Of a DNA stretch of 32,574 nucleotides, positions 25,399-32,574 are shown piece by piece. This stretch comes from CTSoil-075 sp964292325 (GTDB taxonomy: Bacteria; Bacillota; Negativicutes; DSM-13327), in assembly GCA_964292325.1 (NCBI GenBank), contig CAXYVG010000038.1:1-32574 (forward strand), given 5' to 3'. Numbering within the stretch: the stretch's first letter is position 1; each line of letters begins with the position of its first letter. Both the position numbers and the translations under genes were made by a program. The notes beneath the pieces are model-generated. The model was not told the DNA's origin and ran no database searches. It saw only the letters and a program-made list of their open reading frames with translations.

Positions 25399-25449
25399 AA
25401 AAAAAGACCACAAAGAACTACACCCGTGGTGGTGTACCCCTTCATGATC
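25399..25449 (-). terminator. Intrinsic terminator / attenuator in the thiG leader
   Basis: On the minus strand arms 25449-25431 and 25424-25406 pair at 18 of 19 positions (several G-U), loop ACCACG, followed by seven T (rc of 25399-25405). It starts about 50 nt after the predicted transcription start and about 150 nt before thiG. A competing TGATC-AAAA-GATCA hairpin covers its 5' foot. No TPP-riboswitch core is seen. Confidence 0.75.
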
Positions 25450-25503
25450 TTTTGATCAATCTATATTCGCTTAGTTATTAAATTTTTGATTTACAACGTC
25501 TAT

Positions 25504-25532
25504 ATTATAACCTTGAGAAAATTCTTTGTCAA
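25504..25532 (-). promoter_or_regulatory. Consensus SigA promoter of the thiG-thiH leader
   Basis: The minus strand reads TTGACA (rc 25527-25532), 17 bases, TATAAT (rc 25504-25509): a perfect vegetative promoter. Predicted start near 25497. It abuts the stop codon of the nrfA remnant. Confidence 0.85.
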
Positions 25533-25697
25533 TTATAAAAATTGCCAGGTTTGATCCTGCATGGTCTTGACTCTTTCAAGCAGCCATACTGACCCTTGAC
25601 TATGACATGGAGAGCAAGAGGAATCAAGATTTTTTACTGGACTGGTTATATAGTGAGACGTATATTTCTGTCCATTTTTGCGCATGAAGGGCAATCC
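25533..25697 (-). pseudogene. nrfA: nrfA remnant (cytochrome c nitrite reductase fragment)
   Basis: No intact gene here, but the minus-strand frame ending at 25533 reads about 54 codons that look like the late part of NrfA: MRKNGQKYTSHYITSP, then the heme-binding CSPCH motif, then WLLERVKTMQDQT. This matches the family pattern of a CxxCH followed by a helix with RV...QD.T. It is cut by an in-frame TAG just upstream (rc 25698-25700) and by an early stop after only ~20 residues of the final helix region. An intact NrfA is over 400 aa, so this is a short relic. The identification is from memory of the family. The thiG promoter begins immediately at its end. Confidence 0.65.
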
Positions 25698-25762
25698 CTA
25701 TATTGGAACCCCTGGTAGATTTATGTATAAAATCCTTTTCTGCACATCCTTATATGTTTTTG

Positions 25763-25791
25763 TTGACAACTTTCTGAAAAACTGTTACTTT
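25763..25791 (+). promoter_or_regulatory. Promoter of the cobalamin-riboswitch transcript
   Basis: TTGACA (25763-25768), 17 bases, then an extended -10 TGT-TACTTT (25786-25791), ending about 35 bp before the riboswitch aptamer. Confidence 0.6.
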
Positions 25792-25827
25792 AAATGTGGA
25801 CATCAACTAACAAAATATTATGCATTG

Positions 25828-25984
25828 AGATAGGTGCCCTTAAGGGCTTAATAGGGAAGACTGGTGAAATACCAGCGCGGTCCCGCCACTGTAATAGGGA
25901 GCGAATCCAAGATATACCACTGAGATGAAAATCTTGGGAAGGTTTGGAGGAGCAATGATCTAGAGTCAGGAGAACTGCCTATCT
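25828..25984 (+). ncRNA. Cobalamin (B12) riboswitch
   Basis: Classical adenosylcobalamin-class aptamer. P1 pairs AGATAGG (25828-25834) with CCTATCT (25978-25984). GGTGCCC...AAGGGC..AATAGGGAA leads to GGTGAAATACC and the B12 box GCGCGGTCCCGCCACTGTAA (25875-25894). GGGAAGG and GAGTCAGGAGAACTGCC close the core. It sits in the leader of the 26139 gene. A GGAGGAG (25946-25952) inside it can pair with CTCCTCC (26047-26053) at the foot of the following terminator, a possible antiterminator. B12 binding should shut off the gene. Confidence 0.93.
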
Positions 25985-26046
25985 AACAGTCACCATTTGA
26001 CCCACGAGGTATGGGGAAGGGGATTCTTTGATATGAATATTATTGA

Positions 26047-26075
26047 CTCCTCCTAGCTATATGCTAGGATTTTTT
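26047..26075 (+). terminator. Riboswitch expression-platform terminator
   Basis: Hairpin TCCTAGC (26051-26057), loop TATAT, GCTAGGA (26063-26069), then six T. It lies between the B12 aptamer and the coding start at 26139, as expected for transcriptional control. Confidence 0.85.
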
Positions 26076-26138
26076 AGTTATTACCTATCTATTTAAAGAT
26101 GGGCTAGATTTTAAAAAATATTTTTTTGAGGTGTACTA

Positions 26139-26870
26139 ATGAAAAAAAATAAATTTCTTGCTTTCTCTGCTTGCGCATACCTACTGGCAACATCCTATTT
26201 AAATGTAGCTTCCGCCCATGGGGTTTGGATTAGCGAACGATTAGATCAAAAACAATTAATCTTAGGGGAAGGGCCTGGGGATAATGCCTATAAACCTAGT
26301 TGTGTACAATCCATGCAAGGATATACAGATACATTCGAAAAAACTTCGGTAAAATTCATCGATGAAAAAAACCATGTAACTGTTATTCCAAGTCAGGATA
26401 CAGCTGTCATTAGCGTTAATTTTGACTATGGCTATTGGACAAAAGATCAAACTGGCAAAGTTCAGAATGCTCCTATGAATCAAATACCAGGTGCAAAAAA
26501 TGGAACTCATGCTATTAAATATAACATAACCTATTTGCATTCAGTAAAAGAAGTTAAACCTGTACCTGATGTACCACTACAAATTATTCCTCAAATAGAT
26601 CCTACCACCTTACATAAAGGGGATACACTACCTATTTTAGTCATAAAAGATGGTAAGCCTCTTGCTAATGCTGATATTATTCCCGATGTCATTAACGACT
26701 TAACAAAAATCATTAAAACCGATGCCGATGGTAGAGCTACTCTAACAGTAGCAAATGATGGCCTCAATGTAATCGGTGTTGAAATTGCTTTCCCAATAAC
26801 AGAAAAAAATGGGTTGGCAACACAAAATAAATATTTCTCTAGCCTCACATTTACTTTTTATCCTGAATAA
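26139..26870 (+). CDS. Secreted DUF4198-like protein under B12 control (putative Co/Ni handling)
   Basis: Exported protein of 243 aa, similar to DUF4198 (NikM-like) periplasmic proteins linked to nickel/cobalt uptake; family assignment is from memory. The signal peptide is MKKNKFLAFSACAYLLATSY.. ending NVASA, with cleavage before HGVW, which would leave an N-terminal histidine, a possible metal ligand. The middle (residues ~65-145) has TSVKFIDEKNHVTVIP and GTHAIKYNITYLHSVK. The C-terminal ~90 residues form an Ig/carboxypeptidase-regulatory-like beta domain with DGKPLANADIIPD and TDADGRATLTV. No lipobox and no membrane tail. GAGGTG precedes the ATG. It is the only gene between the riboswitch and a terminator, so it is monocistronic. 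Cobalt scavenging when B12 is low is the inferred role. Confidence 0.8.
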   Translation: MKKNKFLAFSACAYLLATSYLNVASAHGVWISERLDQKQLILGEGPGDNAYKPSCVQSMQGYTDTFEKTSVKFIDEKNHVTVIPSQDTAVISVNFDYGYWTKDQTGKVQNAPMNQIPGAKNGTHAIKYNITYLHSVKEVKPVPDVPLQIIPQIDPTTLHKGDTLPILVIKDGKPLANADIIPDVINDLTKIIKTDADGRATLTVANDGLNVIGVEIAFPITEKNGLATQNKYFSSLTFTFYPE

Positions 26871-26953
26871 TAATATTTTTTCTTAATAGACACAAAACAT
26901 TTGAAACAAATAGCAAAATATGTTCTTCAGATGTCTACTATAAAGAAATGACG

Positions 26954-26996
26954 AAAGACCGTTTGCAAGTTATAGAACTTAAAAACGGTCTTTTGT
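26954..26996. terminator. Terminator after the DUF4198-like gene
   Basis: AAAGACCGTTT (26954-26964) / AAACGGTCTTT (26983-26993) with an inner AAGTT/AACTT stem and a T-rich end (TTTTGTTT) on the plus strand. Confidence 0.85.
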
Positions 26997-27012
26997 TTCA
27001 TGCTAATGCAGA

Positions 27013-27076
27013 ATAATCATATCAACTACCTTACTACTTTCCTAGCTATAGCCTGTTCGTTATTTGATATGATTAT
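27013..27076. repeat. 13-bp inverted repeat below the RND gene
   Basis: ATAATCATATCAA (27013-27025) and its exact complement TTGATATGATTAT (27064-27076), 38 bases apart, about 40 bp below the RND stop. There is no T-run, so it is an RNA 3'-end stem or a decayed element rather than a standard terminator. Confidence 0.5.
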
Positions 27077-27112
27077 ACTCCAAGATCCCCCTGTATACTG
27101 CGACTTGCATCA

Positions 27113-30100
27113 CTACCCTTTATGATCCACATCGTTTTTCCTCCTAGTGCCTAAGGATTTAACTTCCTCAAATAAAGTATAGAAAATGGGCACATAAATC
27201 AGTGTTAGCACCGTGGAAACAAATAAGCCACCAATTGTAACAACCGCCAATGGTGATAATCGTTCTAAGCCAACTCCCCACTGCATGGCAATAGGCAGCA
27301 TACCAACTGCCGTTCCTACAGCTGTCATAATAATGGGGCGAGTCCGGGTGCGGATACTACCCATTATTGCTTGTTCCAAACTTGCACCACGCTGCCGTTC
27401 TTCTAAAATAAAGTCAATAAGCAAAATGGAGTTTTTTACAACAATGCCCGACAGTAATATTAAACCAATAAAAGCTGGCATAGCCGAATGCTTGTTACTT
27501 GCCAGTAGCGCCCAGACTGCTCCAATTAAACCAAAAGGAATGACCGACATAATGGTTAACGGATGGATGAAAGAACCAAAAGCTGGAACCAAGCTAAAGT
27601 ACAGAAGTACTAACCCAATAGCGAGTGCCGCAAATAAGGATTTAAAAGCGAGATTCATTAGTTTTACATCGCCTTCTTGAGAAATTGTATAACCCCGAGG
27701 TAGTTCAATATCTTTGATGGCAGCTTGAACAGCCTCATCAAGATGGGTAATGGCAGCTTTTTCTCGATAACCGTAGATATCAATCGTATTTTGTAAACTT
27801 TGCCTAGTATAGAAGGTGGGTGAATTTTGGAATGAAATTTTCCCTAGCACCTGCAAAGGTACAGGCCCTTTAGCAGTCATGATATTCATTGTCATGAGTT
27901 TCGTGATATCATTACGTTGCTGCTCAGGGTACTGCACGCGAAATAAGGTACCGTCTTGTCCCTCAATCCGAAATATAGATGCAGGATTACCGCGAACGGC
28001 TTGTGCTACTTGGCGTGATACTCCCGTCGCTGAAATACCATATAAGTTGCAGCGCTCCTTATCTGCAATAAATAGCACTTCTTGTTTATCAAATGTCCAC
28101 GATCTGGATACGTTGATTAATCCTGAAACATGTTGCAATTTATTTTCTACCTGCCTGCCAAGATCATCAAGAACTTTACGATCTGGACCTGAAATCATTA
28201 CGTCGACTGTCGCTTTAACACTTGACATAGGCGTAGCACCAAAATCAAAAACATCAGCATATTTAAGCCCTGGAATCTGTCCAAAAGCCTCACGCAGTTC
28301 TTGCTCAATCTGCCAAATATTTTTACTGCGATGAAAACGATCCTCCATACGAATTGTCATACTCCCACTTTGCGGCAATTTACCGCTGCCGAAACTTACA
28401 ATTCCTGGTTCTGAACCAATGATTGTGGATACTAACTGTACCCCCTCAATTTGCATTACCTTTTCTTCCATGTTACTAGCGATCTTTAGTGTATCAGCTA
28501 ATGACATATCGGTAGAGGTTTCAAAATTAACTTTCACGATACCTGTATCCATCGAAGCCTGTACTTCTCTGCCTACAATCGGCATCTGTCTAGCGCTTAC
28601 TACAAAAATCACAATGGCAAGGATAATAAATACCAGTCTTTTTTTGAGAGCGATACCAGTTGCCCACATGAAAAAATCACGTAACCCTGCCACAACTTTA
28701 TCATTAAAATGATTGGCTATTTTTTCGAAAAAGTTAGGTTTATAATGAGCCTTCAATAACATGGGCGCCATAATTGGGATAATGGTTACTGATACAATAT
28801 AGGATGCACCAAGAGCAATACATATCGGCAGAATGAGTGGTCCCATAACCATTTGAACATAACCACCAATAAAGATAATAGGTACTACTACCATGATGGT
28901 CGCATAAGTACCAGAAAAAATTGCAAGTAGCACTTCTTGTGTTCCGCCAATCACCGAAGCTTCTAATTTACCTGGATTTTCTTCATAATGGCGGGCTATA
29001 TTCTCAATGACAACGATAGCATCATCAAGCAGCATCCCCACTGCCAAAATTACACCCGTCAGTACGATCATATTCAGTTCATAACCGATGAGCCACAGGA
29101 CGGCGAAGGTGATTAAATAGGTAAACGGTATGGAAATAGCAGCGAGCAACGTAACCCGCATATTTCCCAGAAACAAAAATACGACCAATACCGTTAGTAG
29201 AATTGCTTCACGCAATGCGCCTTGCATATTTTCAATGGTCGTACGAATGAGCGTGCCCTGAGTATCACTAATGGTAAAATCTATTCCTGGATAATTTGCT
29301 TGCAAGGTGGGCAGATAATTTTCAATAGCTGTAACCCCATCCATTGTATGACCAGAAATTGAACGTAAAATACTGATGCCAATTGCCTGGTACCCATTAC
29401 CGCGATAGGCTGACTGGGGCTGGGCAATTCCCCTTTCCACCTTGGCAACATCCCGCAGATAAATATCTCCAGTCAATTGACTGCCTACTAGGATATTGGC
29501 TGCATCTTCTGGTTTAGTAAATTCTCCTTGGGTTTTTAAAAGATACTGCTGGGTATTTTTGATAATCATTCCATTTGGAATATTGATATTATTCGCTAGC
29601 ATGGCACTAGTAACATCACCAATCGTTAATCCGTACCGCGCTAAGGCATCGCTGTTAACAGTGATAACGATTTCAGGTTTAAATCCGCCAAACACCTCTA
29701 TCTGAGCAATACCTGGCACCTTCAATAATTCTTCCTTGATTTCATTGTCAGCTAGCTGCCTAACCTGGGATAAATCCAGTGGTAAACCGTCTTTGGGGTG
29801 CAATGCTACAACTGCTGTAGGTTGGGTAGCCTGGCTAATTTTAAAAATCTGTGGTGATTTGATATCACTTGGCAATTGGGCCATAATTTTATTAAGGCCA
29901 TTATTCACGTCAGTGGCGCCAGCATCAAGAGTTTTATTGTAATCAAACTCTACCGTAATAACTGATACCTCATCCTTACTCGTTGAGCTGACTCGCACTA
30001 CATTATCCAAAGCAGTTAGTTCTTTTTCTACAACTCGGCTAATCTTTGACTCCACATCAGAAGCACTAGCTCCAGATTCAACGGTAATTACCATAATTTG

Positions 30101-30232
30101 AGGTCTGTCAGTGTCAGGGTATAGATTGAGTGGCATTTTTATATAACCCATTATGCCAATCATGGCCATCAATAGCACGAATGACAATACCAGATGGGGT
30201 TTAGCTAAATATTTCTTAATAATTTCCTGCAT
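27113..30232 (-). CDS. RND-family multidrug efflux transporter (AcrB/HAE1-like)
   Basis: Inner-membrane proton-driven pump of a tripartite exporter; 1039 aa is typical. TM1 is near residues 13-31 (LVLSFVLLMAMIGIMGYI), and a large porter/docking loop follows to ~330. TM4 carries the proton-relay Asp pair in GVILAVGMLLDDAIVVIENI. A second large loop lies at ~560-870, and the last TM block has GLILLSGIVVKNSILLIDFILE and RTRPIIMTAVGTAVGMLPIA. One base separates it from the membrane-fusion gene upstream. No TolC-type gene is adjacent, so the outer channel must come from elsewhere. Substrates cannot be read from sequence. An RND pump supports a diderm cell. Confidence 0.95.
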   Translation of the reverse strand: MQEIIKKYLAKPHLVLSFVLLMAMIGIMGYIKMPLNLYPDTDRPQIMVITVESGASASDVESKISRVVEKELTALDNVVRVSSTSKDEVSVITVEFDYNKTLDAGATDVNNGLNKIMAQLPSDIKSPQIFKISQATQPTAVVALHPKDGLPLDLSQVRQLADNEIKEELLKVPGIAQIEVFGGFKPEIVITVNSDALARYGLTIGDVTSAMLANNINIPNGMIIKNTQQYLLKTQGEFTKPEDAANILVGSQLTGDIYLRDVAKVERGIAQPQSAYRGNGYQAIGISILRSISGHTMDGVTAIENYLPTLQANYPGIDFTISDTQGTLIRTTIENMQGALREAILLTVLVVFLFLGNMRVTLLAAISIPFTYLITFAVLWLIGYELNMIVLTGVILAVGMLLDDAIVVIENIARHYEENPGKLEASVIGGTQEVLLAIFSGTYATIMVVVPIIFIGGYVQMVMGPLILPICIALGASYIVSVTIIPIMAPMLLKAHYKPNFFEKIANHFNDKVVAGLRDFFMWATGIALKKRLVFIILAIVIFVVSARQMPIVGREVQASMDTGIVKVNFETSTDMSLADTLKIASNMEEKVMQIEGVQLVSTIIGSEPGIVSFGSGKLPQSGSMTIRMEDRFHRSKNIWQIEQELREAFGQIPGLKYADVFDFGATPMSSVKATVDVMISGPDRKVLDDLGRQVENKLQHVSGLINVSRSWTFDKQEVLFIADKERCNLYGISATGVSRQVAQAVRGNPASIFRIEGQDGTLFRVQYPEQQRNDITKLMTMNIMTAKGPVPLQVLGKISFQNSPTFYTRQSLQNTIDIYGYREKAAITHLDEAVQAAIKDIELPRGYTISQEGDVKLMNLAFKSLFAALAIGLVLLYFSLVPAFGSFIHPLTIMSVIPFGLIGAVWALLASNKHSAMPAFIGLILLSGIVVKNSILLIDFILEERQRGASLEQAIMGSIRTRTRPIIMTAVGTAVGMLPIAMQWGVGLERLSPLAVVTIGGLFVSTVLTLIYVPIFYTLFEEVKSLGTRRKNDVDHKG

Positions 30233-30233
30233 A

Positions 30234-31385
30234 TTAGCGCACCTCGCTCACTATCGGCTTAACTTGAGTCCCATCCATTAGCTGCATGAGTACATTCTCC
30301 GGACCGATGGCAACTATTGAATTTTCACTAATACCTGTCACAGCTGCTAGTTGATCATTTTCTCCAAGGACGATCACCGCCACCTGATGGGCAACATTAT
30401 TTTCATCAATACGAACAATAAAGGTATTACTAGTGCCCTTAACTAGGGAGTTTCGTGGAACAATGATCCCCTCCACATGACTCATTACAAAATCCAGTCC
30501 AACAGTGGCACCGGTTGGTAATCCAGCTGGCATCTTATCAATAACAATTTCAGTGGAAGCCAAATTATTAATGCCCAGTGCAGGGAAAACCTTATTCACT
30601 GTCCCATTGATCTTGTCTGCTTCAGCAGTAACCATTACCTGGGTGCCGGCTTTAATGACCGCTGTTTGCTCTTGGGGTATCTGTGATATTATTTTATACC
30701 CTTGATCCATCCCCTGAAGTACAAGTAGTACTTTCCCCGGAACAGCGACTTCTCCTGGTTCTGCCATGCGCTTTGCGATGACGCCCGCAAATGGTGCTGT
30801 AATATTGGCATACCCTGATTCAGTCATCACCGCACTCAAATTTTCTCTTGCTATACTAACTCGTTCCTGAGCAGCAATCAACTGACTCTGTGCATTTTCC
30901 ATGGCTGCCACTGATCGTTCATATGTTTCTAGAGCAATTGCATTATTTTTATATAAATATACATCACGCTCATAACTAGCCCTTTGTACTGCATTATTGC
31001 TCTCAGCAGCAGAGCGTAAACTCTCAGCGCTACGTACTTCAGCATCCATTGCTCGCACCTTACTCCCTAGAGCTAGATCATCAAGTGCAACAAGCGTCTC
31101 TCCTTGTTTTACAATATCACCCTCGCGTTTATGTATTGCTAAAATATTAGCAGTTATACGTGAAGCAATATCCGCCGTTAAAACAGCCTGGGTCTTACCC
31201 ATATAATGCTGGGTTACTGAGATTGATCCTGGCTTGATTTGAACAACCTGCACTGGCTTACTTGGTAATGCTGTTTTTTTCAGATTAGCTACTTCCTGAC
31301 TTCTTTTCACGACGAGTCCAATAGCTAAAGCCACCACTACCACAATAATAATGCCCAGCAACCATCTTTTATTAAACCTCTTCAT
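30234..31385 (-). CDS. RND membrane-fusion (periplasmic adaptor) protein
   Basis: Links the pump to the outer-membrane channel. An N-terminal anchor (residues ~8-27, LLGIIIVVVVALAIGLVV) with basic start MKRFNKR is followed by the first half of the lipoyl domain (ILAIHKREGDIVKQGETLVALDD). A helical hairpin spans ~100-165, and the second lipoyl half has ITAPFAGVIAKRMAEPGEVAVPG. Beta-barrel and membrane-proximal domains end the protein. The frame is open to 31463, but the ATG at 31385 is chosen: AAGGTGG lies upstream, and the -10 box and operator lie within the longer version. It is transcribed with the RND gene from the operator-covered promoter. Confidence 0.93.
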   Translation of the reverse strand: MKRFNKRWLLGIIIVVVVALAIGLVVKRSQEVANLKKTALPSKPVQVVQIKPGSISVTQHYMGKTQAVLTADIASRITANILAIHKREGDIVKQGETLVALDDLALGSKVRAMDAEVRSAESLRSAAESNNAVQRASYERDVYLYKNNAIALETYERSVAAMENAQSQLIAAQERVSIARENLSAVMTESGYANITAPFAGVIAKRMAEPGEVAVPGKVLLVLQGMDQGYKIISQIPQEQTAVIKAGTQVMVTAEADKINGTVNKVFPALGINNLASTEIVIDKMPAGLPTGATVGLDFVMSHVEGIIVPRNSLVKGTSNTFIVRIDENNVAHQVAVIVLGENDQLAAVTGISENSIVAIGPENVLMQLMDGTQVKPIVSEVR

Positions 31386-31448
31386 AGGATTTCCCACCTT
31401 TCCATAACGCTCATCTTGAATGAGCCCTTTCTTCTTATCGTGTACTTT

Positions 31449-31496
31449 CTTATACAACCTCAAGCAGTTATGTGAATCTCAATTCACATAACTGCT
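31449..31496 (-). promoter_or_regulatory. TetR operator and promoter of the efflux operon
   Basis: A perfect 34-bp palindrome (31463-31496; 15-bp arms, spacer CTCA) with core TGTGAAT-N4-ATTCACA. Inside it lies the -35 TTCACA (rc 31471-31476), then 16 bases and -10 TATAAG (rc 31449-31454). A repressor bound here would block RNA polymerase. The core matches the site in front of tetR. Confidence 0.75.
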
Positions 31497-31527
31497 AAAA
31501 AAAATTATCCAATGACAACGTCCCTAG

Positions 31528-31580
31528 ATAAGGGCGACTAAGATTCAGATGGAGTTAAAACTCGACCTGAATCAAGTCTT
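31528..31580. repeat. Structured repeat, copy A (after tetR)
   Basis: GACTAAGATTCAG (31536-31548) / CTGAATCAAGTC (31567-31578) with an inner GAGTT/AACTC stem. On the minus strand it starts a few bases after the tetR stop and ends CTTAGTCGCCCTTAT. The same ends, with a different but still self-complementary stem, occur at 12095-12157. Confidence 0.6.
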
Positions 31581-31582
31581 CT

Positions 31583-32173
31583 TTACCAGCGAGTAATGCC
31601 TCGCCGATAAGTTTCCCACAGTGGTGCAGGGTAAATGTTTAGCAAATCATCACCGGACTGACTTAATACTGCCAGGGGTTGAACCATGCCCAAAAACAAT
31701 ATGCCTGCTGCCCCAACATCAACCTCTGCCATAATTTCACCCTTTAACTGCCCTTCAGCAATAATTTTTTTAATGTTTGCTATATATGTGTTTATAACCA
31801 ACAGCATTTTTTGTTTTAAACACATATTTTTATCACTACTGAGCAATGAAAATAAAATACGTGGAATGGCAGCTTGCTCCTTAATAAGCTTGACATGTAA
31901 ATTAAACAACACTTCTAACCGATCTACTGCATTGCTCTCAGCGATTAGAGCTTGAGAAATATTGCCTTGCAAGGACACACCAACAAATTCTATCAAACTT
32001 TCTATAATTTCCTCCTTCCCTCCAAAATGACGATATATCGCAGATGGCACTAAATCGATCACTCTAGCAATATCAGCAATATTTAAATTATCAAGCCCAT
32101 GTTTTTCAACCAAAGACAATGCCGCAACGATAATTTCTTCTCGTCGCACTTCTGTCGCTTTTTTTTCAGCCAA
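31583..32173 (-). CDS. TetR-family transcriptional repressor
   Basis: Local regulator of the RND operon. The N-terminal helix-turn-helix domain (residues ~10-55) reads IIVAALSLVEKHGLDNLNIADIARVIDL then PSAIYRHFGGKEEIIESLI. The C-terminal ~140 residues form the ligand and dimer domain, matching no ligand class that I can name. The frame extends to an ATG at 32251, but the better start is TTG at 32173, which has GGAGG 9 bases before it and puts the promoter and operator outside the gene; 196 aa is normal for the family. The predicted site GTGAAT-N4-ATTCAC occurs before both tetR and the adaptor gene, so it should repress itself and the pump. Confidence 0.9.
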   Translation of the reverse strand: MAEKKATEVRREEIIVAALSLVEKHGLDNLNIADIARVIDLVPSAIYRHFGGKEEIIESLIEFVGVSLQGNISQALIAESNAVDRLEVLFNLHVKLIKEQAAIPRILFSLLSSDKNMCLKQKMLLVINTYIANIKKIIAEGQLKGEIMAEVDVGAAGILFLGMVQPLAVLSQSGDDLLNIYPAPLWETYRRGITRW

Positions 32174-32202
32174 AACGAAATTCCTCCGTAGCAAAAAATA
32201 TT

Positions 32203-32251
32203 GTGAATATGTATTCACTTGTAAGCTAACATGCTTTCCTGTACACGTCAA
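32203..32251 (-). promoter_or_regulatory. tetR promoter with autoregulatory operator
   Basis: TTGACG (rc 32246-32251), 17 bases, extended -10 TGT-TAGCTT (rc 32223-32228). The operator GTGAAT-ATGT-ATTCAC (32203-32218) lies over the predicted start of transcription and 30 bp before the TTG start. Confidence 0.7.
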
Positions 32252-32422
32252 TATATAATTTAAAAAATTAGTATATTAGCGTGTTTCAAGGATTCTTCCG
32301 AAAGAATCGCAGCATTTTGAGCATACTTAAACATCTTTATATCTACCTACCTTTTTATAAATACAGGTCTACTCAAGCTACGATACCCTTGATCTTGTTT
32401 ATAAATTAAACTTCTAAAAAAA
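32252..32422. other. Intergenic stretch upstream of tetR
   Basis: No secure gene. A hairpin GATTCTT-CCGA-AAGAATC lies at 32291-32308. A 24-codon minus-strand ORF (32260-32334) starts MFKYAQNAAILSEESLKHAN behind a GGTAGG with about 11-base spacing; the ribosome site is too weak to call it. Confidence 0.35.
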
Positions 32423-32449
32423 GACGGATTGAATTTTCTTCAACCCGCC
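32423..32449. terminator. Terminator after hcp
   Basis: GACGGATTGAA (32423-32433) / TTCAACCCGCC (32439-32449), loop TTTTC, with an A-run on one side and TTTT on the other. It lies 40 bp below the hcp stop on the minus strand. Confidence 0.75.
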
Positions 32450-32488
32450 CTTTTCTAATTATATACATATGATTTGAATCAACACACT

Positions 32489-32574
32489 TTATGCCATAAA
32501 CATTTTCATATCATCATCAACATTGGTTACTCCACCAATTCCAAAGGTCTCCACCAATACTTTAGCCACATTTG
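32489..32574 (-). CDS. hcp: Hydroxylamine reductase (hybrid cluster protein), C-terminal end only
   Basis: Partial gene running off the right edge; only the last 28 residues are visible. They read NVAKVLVETFGIGGVTNV then DDDMKMFMA and stop. The pattern L..L.E.FG[IL]..[IV]T.V[ED][ED]DMK is the C-terminus of hybrid cluster proteins, as remembered from E. coli Hcp (ending in an EEDMKQLLSA-type tail). Hcp is an Fe-S enzyme that reduces NO or hydroxylamine in anaerobes. With so little sequence the call is tentative. A terminator follows. Confidence 0.6.
   Translation of the reverse strand, partial: NVAKVLVETFGIGGVTNVDDDMKMFMA

Noticed and set aside
25303..25446. A 47-codon minus-strand ORF starting inside the thiG leader terminator (MKGYTTTGVVLCGLFLICSF...)
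   Set aside because: It has a hydrophobic stretch like small toxin peptides, but there is no ribosome site before the ATG, and the start and first codons are part of the terminator hairpin.
25250..25500. TPP riboswitch upstream of thiG
   Set aside because: Neither the CUGAGA motif nor the conserved ACCUGA / GGnUAAUGCC elements are present on the minus strand.
32260..32334. 24-codon ORF upstream of tetR
   Set aside because: Ribosome site is weak and spaced about 11 bases; the ORF overlaps a perfect hairpin, and there is no recognisable family.

Overview
The window looks like a spore-forming, two-membrane Firmicute (class Negativicutes, Sporomusaceae/Pelosinus-like; this placement is inference). 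The reasons are a full spoIIGA-sigE and sigG sporulation block, meso-diaminopimelate-type murE, a tripartite RND exporter that presupposes an outer membrane, and AT-rich DNA with strong AGGAGG ribosome sites. No tRNA, rRNA or CRISPR array was seen.

Region 1 (1-570) holds two very small membrane-protein genes, one of only 26 codons, with good ribosome sites and terminators. Region 2 (573-3920) is the sporulation block on the minus strand: spoIIGA, sigE, a His/Arg-rich secreted protein and sigG. A good SigF-type promoter lies in front of sigG and a widely spaced promoter lies in front of spoIIGA.

Region 3 (3940-21532) is the division and cell-wall (dcw) cluster, all on the minus strand. Upstream to downstream it reads class B PBP, murE, murF, mraY, murD, ftsW, murG, murC, murA, ddl, ftsQ, DUF881, sbp, ftsA, ftsZ. 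These genes make UDP-MurNAc-pentapeptide and lipid II and build the divisome. A terminator and a fresh promoter separate ddl from ftsQ. murB is absent.

The head of this cluster is broken. The PBP has lost roughly its first 80-100 codons, including the membrane anchor. The usual ftsL, rsmH and mraZ are missing. In their place stands a divergent excisionase/tyrosine-integrase pair (21565-23145). The remaining cluster now lies only 32 bp behind the excisionase gene and on the same strand. An insertion or rearrangement has split a sporulation/division gene; whether it is reversible, like skin-type elements, cannot be settled from this window.

Region 4 (23222-27076) holds thiH and thiG behind a consensus promoter and a leader with a strong intrinsic terminator. 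It also holds a decayed nrfA (cytochrome c nitrite reductase) fragment, and a cobalamin riboswitch with its terminator controlling a single secreted DUF4198-like protein. Region 5 (27113-32251) is a TetR - membrane-fusion protein - RND pump operon with matching palindromic operators at both of its promoters. The right edge carries the 3' end of a probable hydroxylamine reductase (hybrid cluster protein) gene. Two copies of a structured repeat (12095-12157 and 31528-31580) each follow a stop codon.
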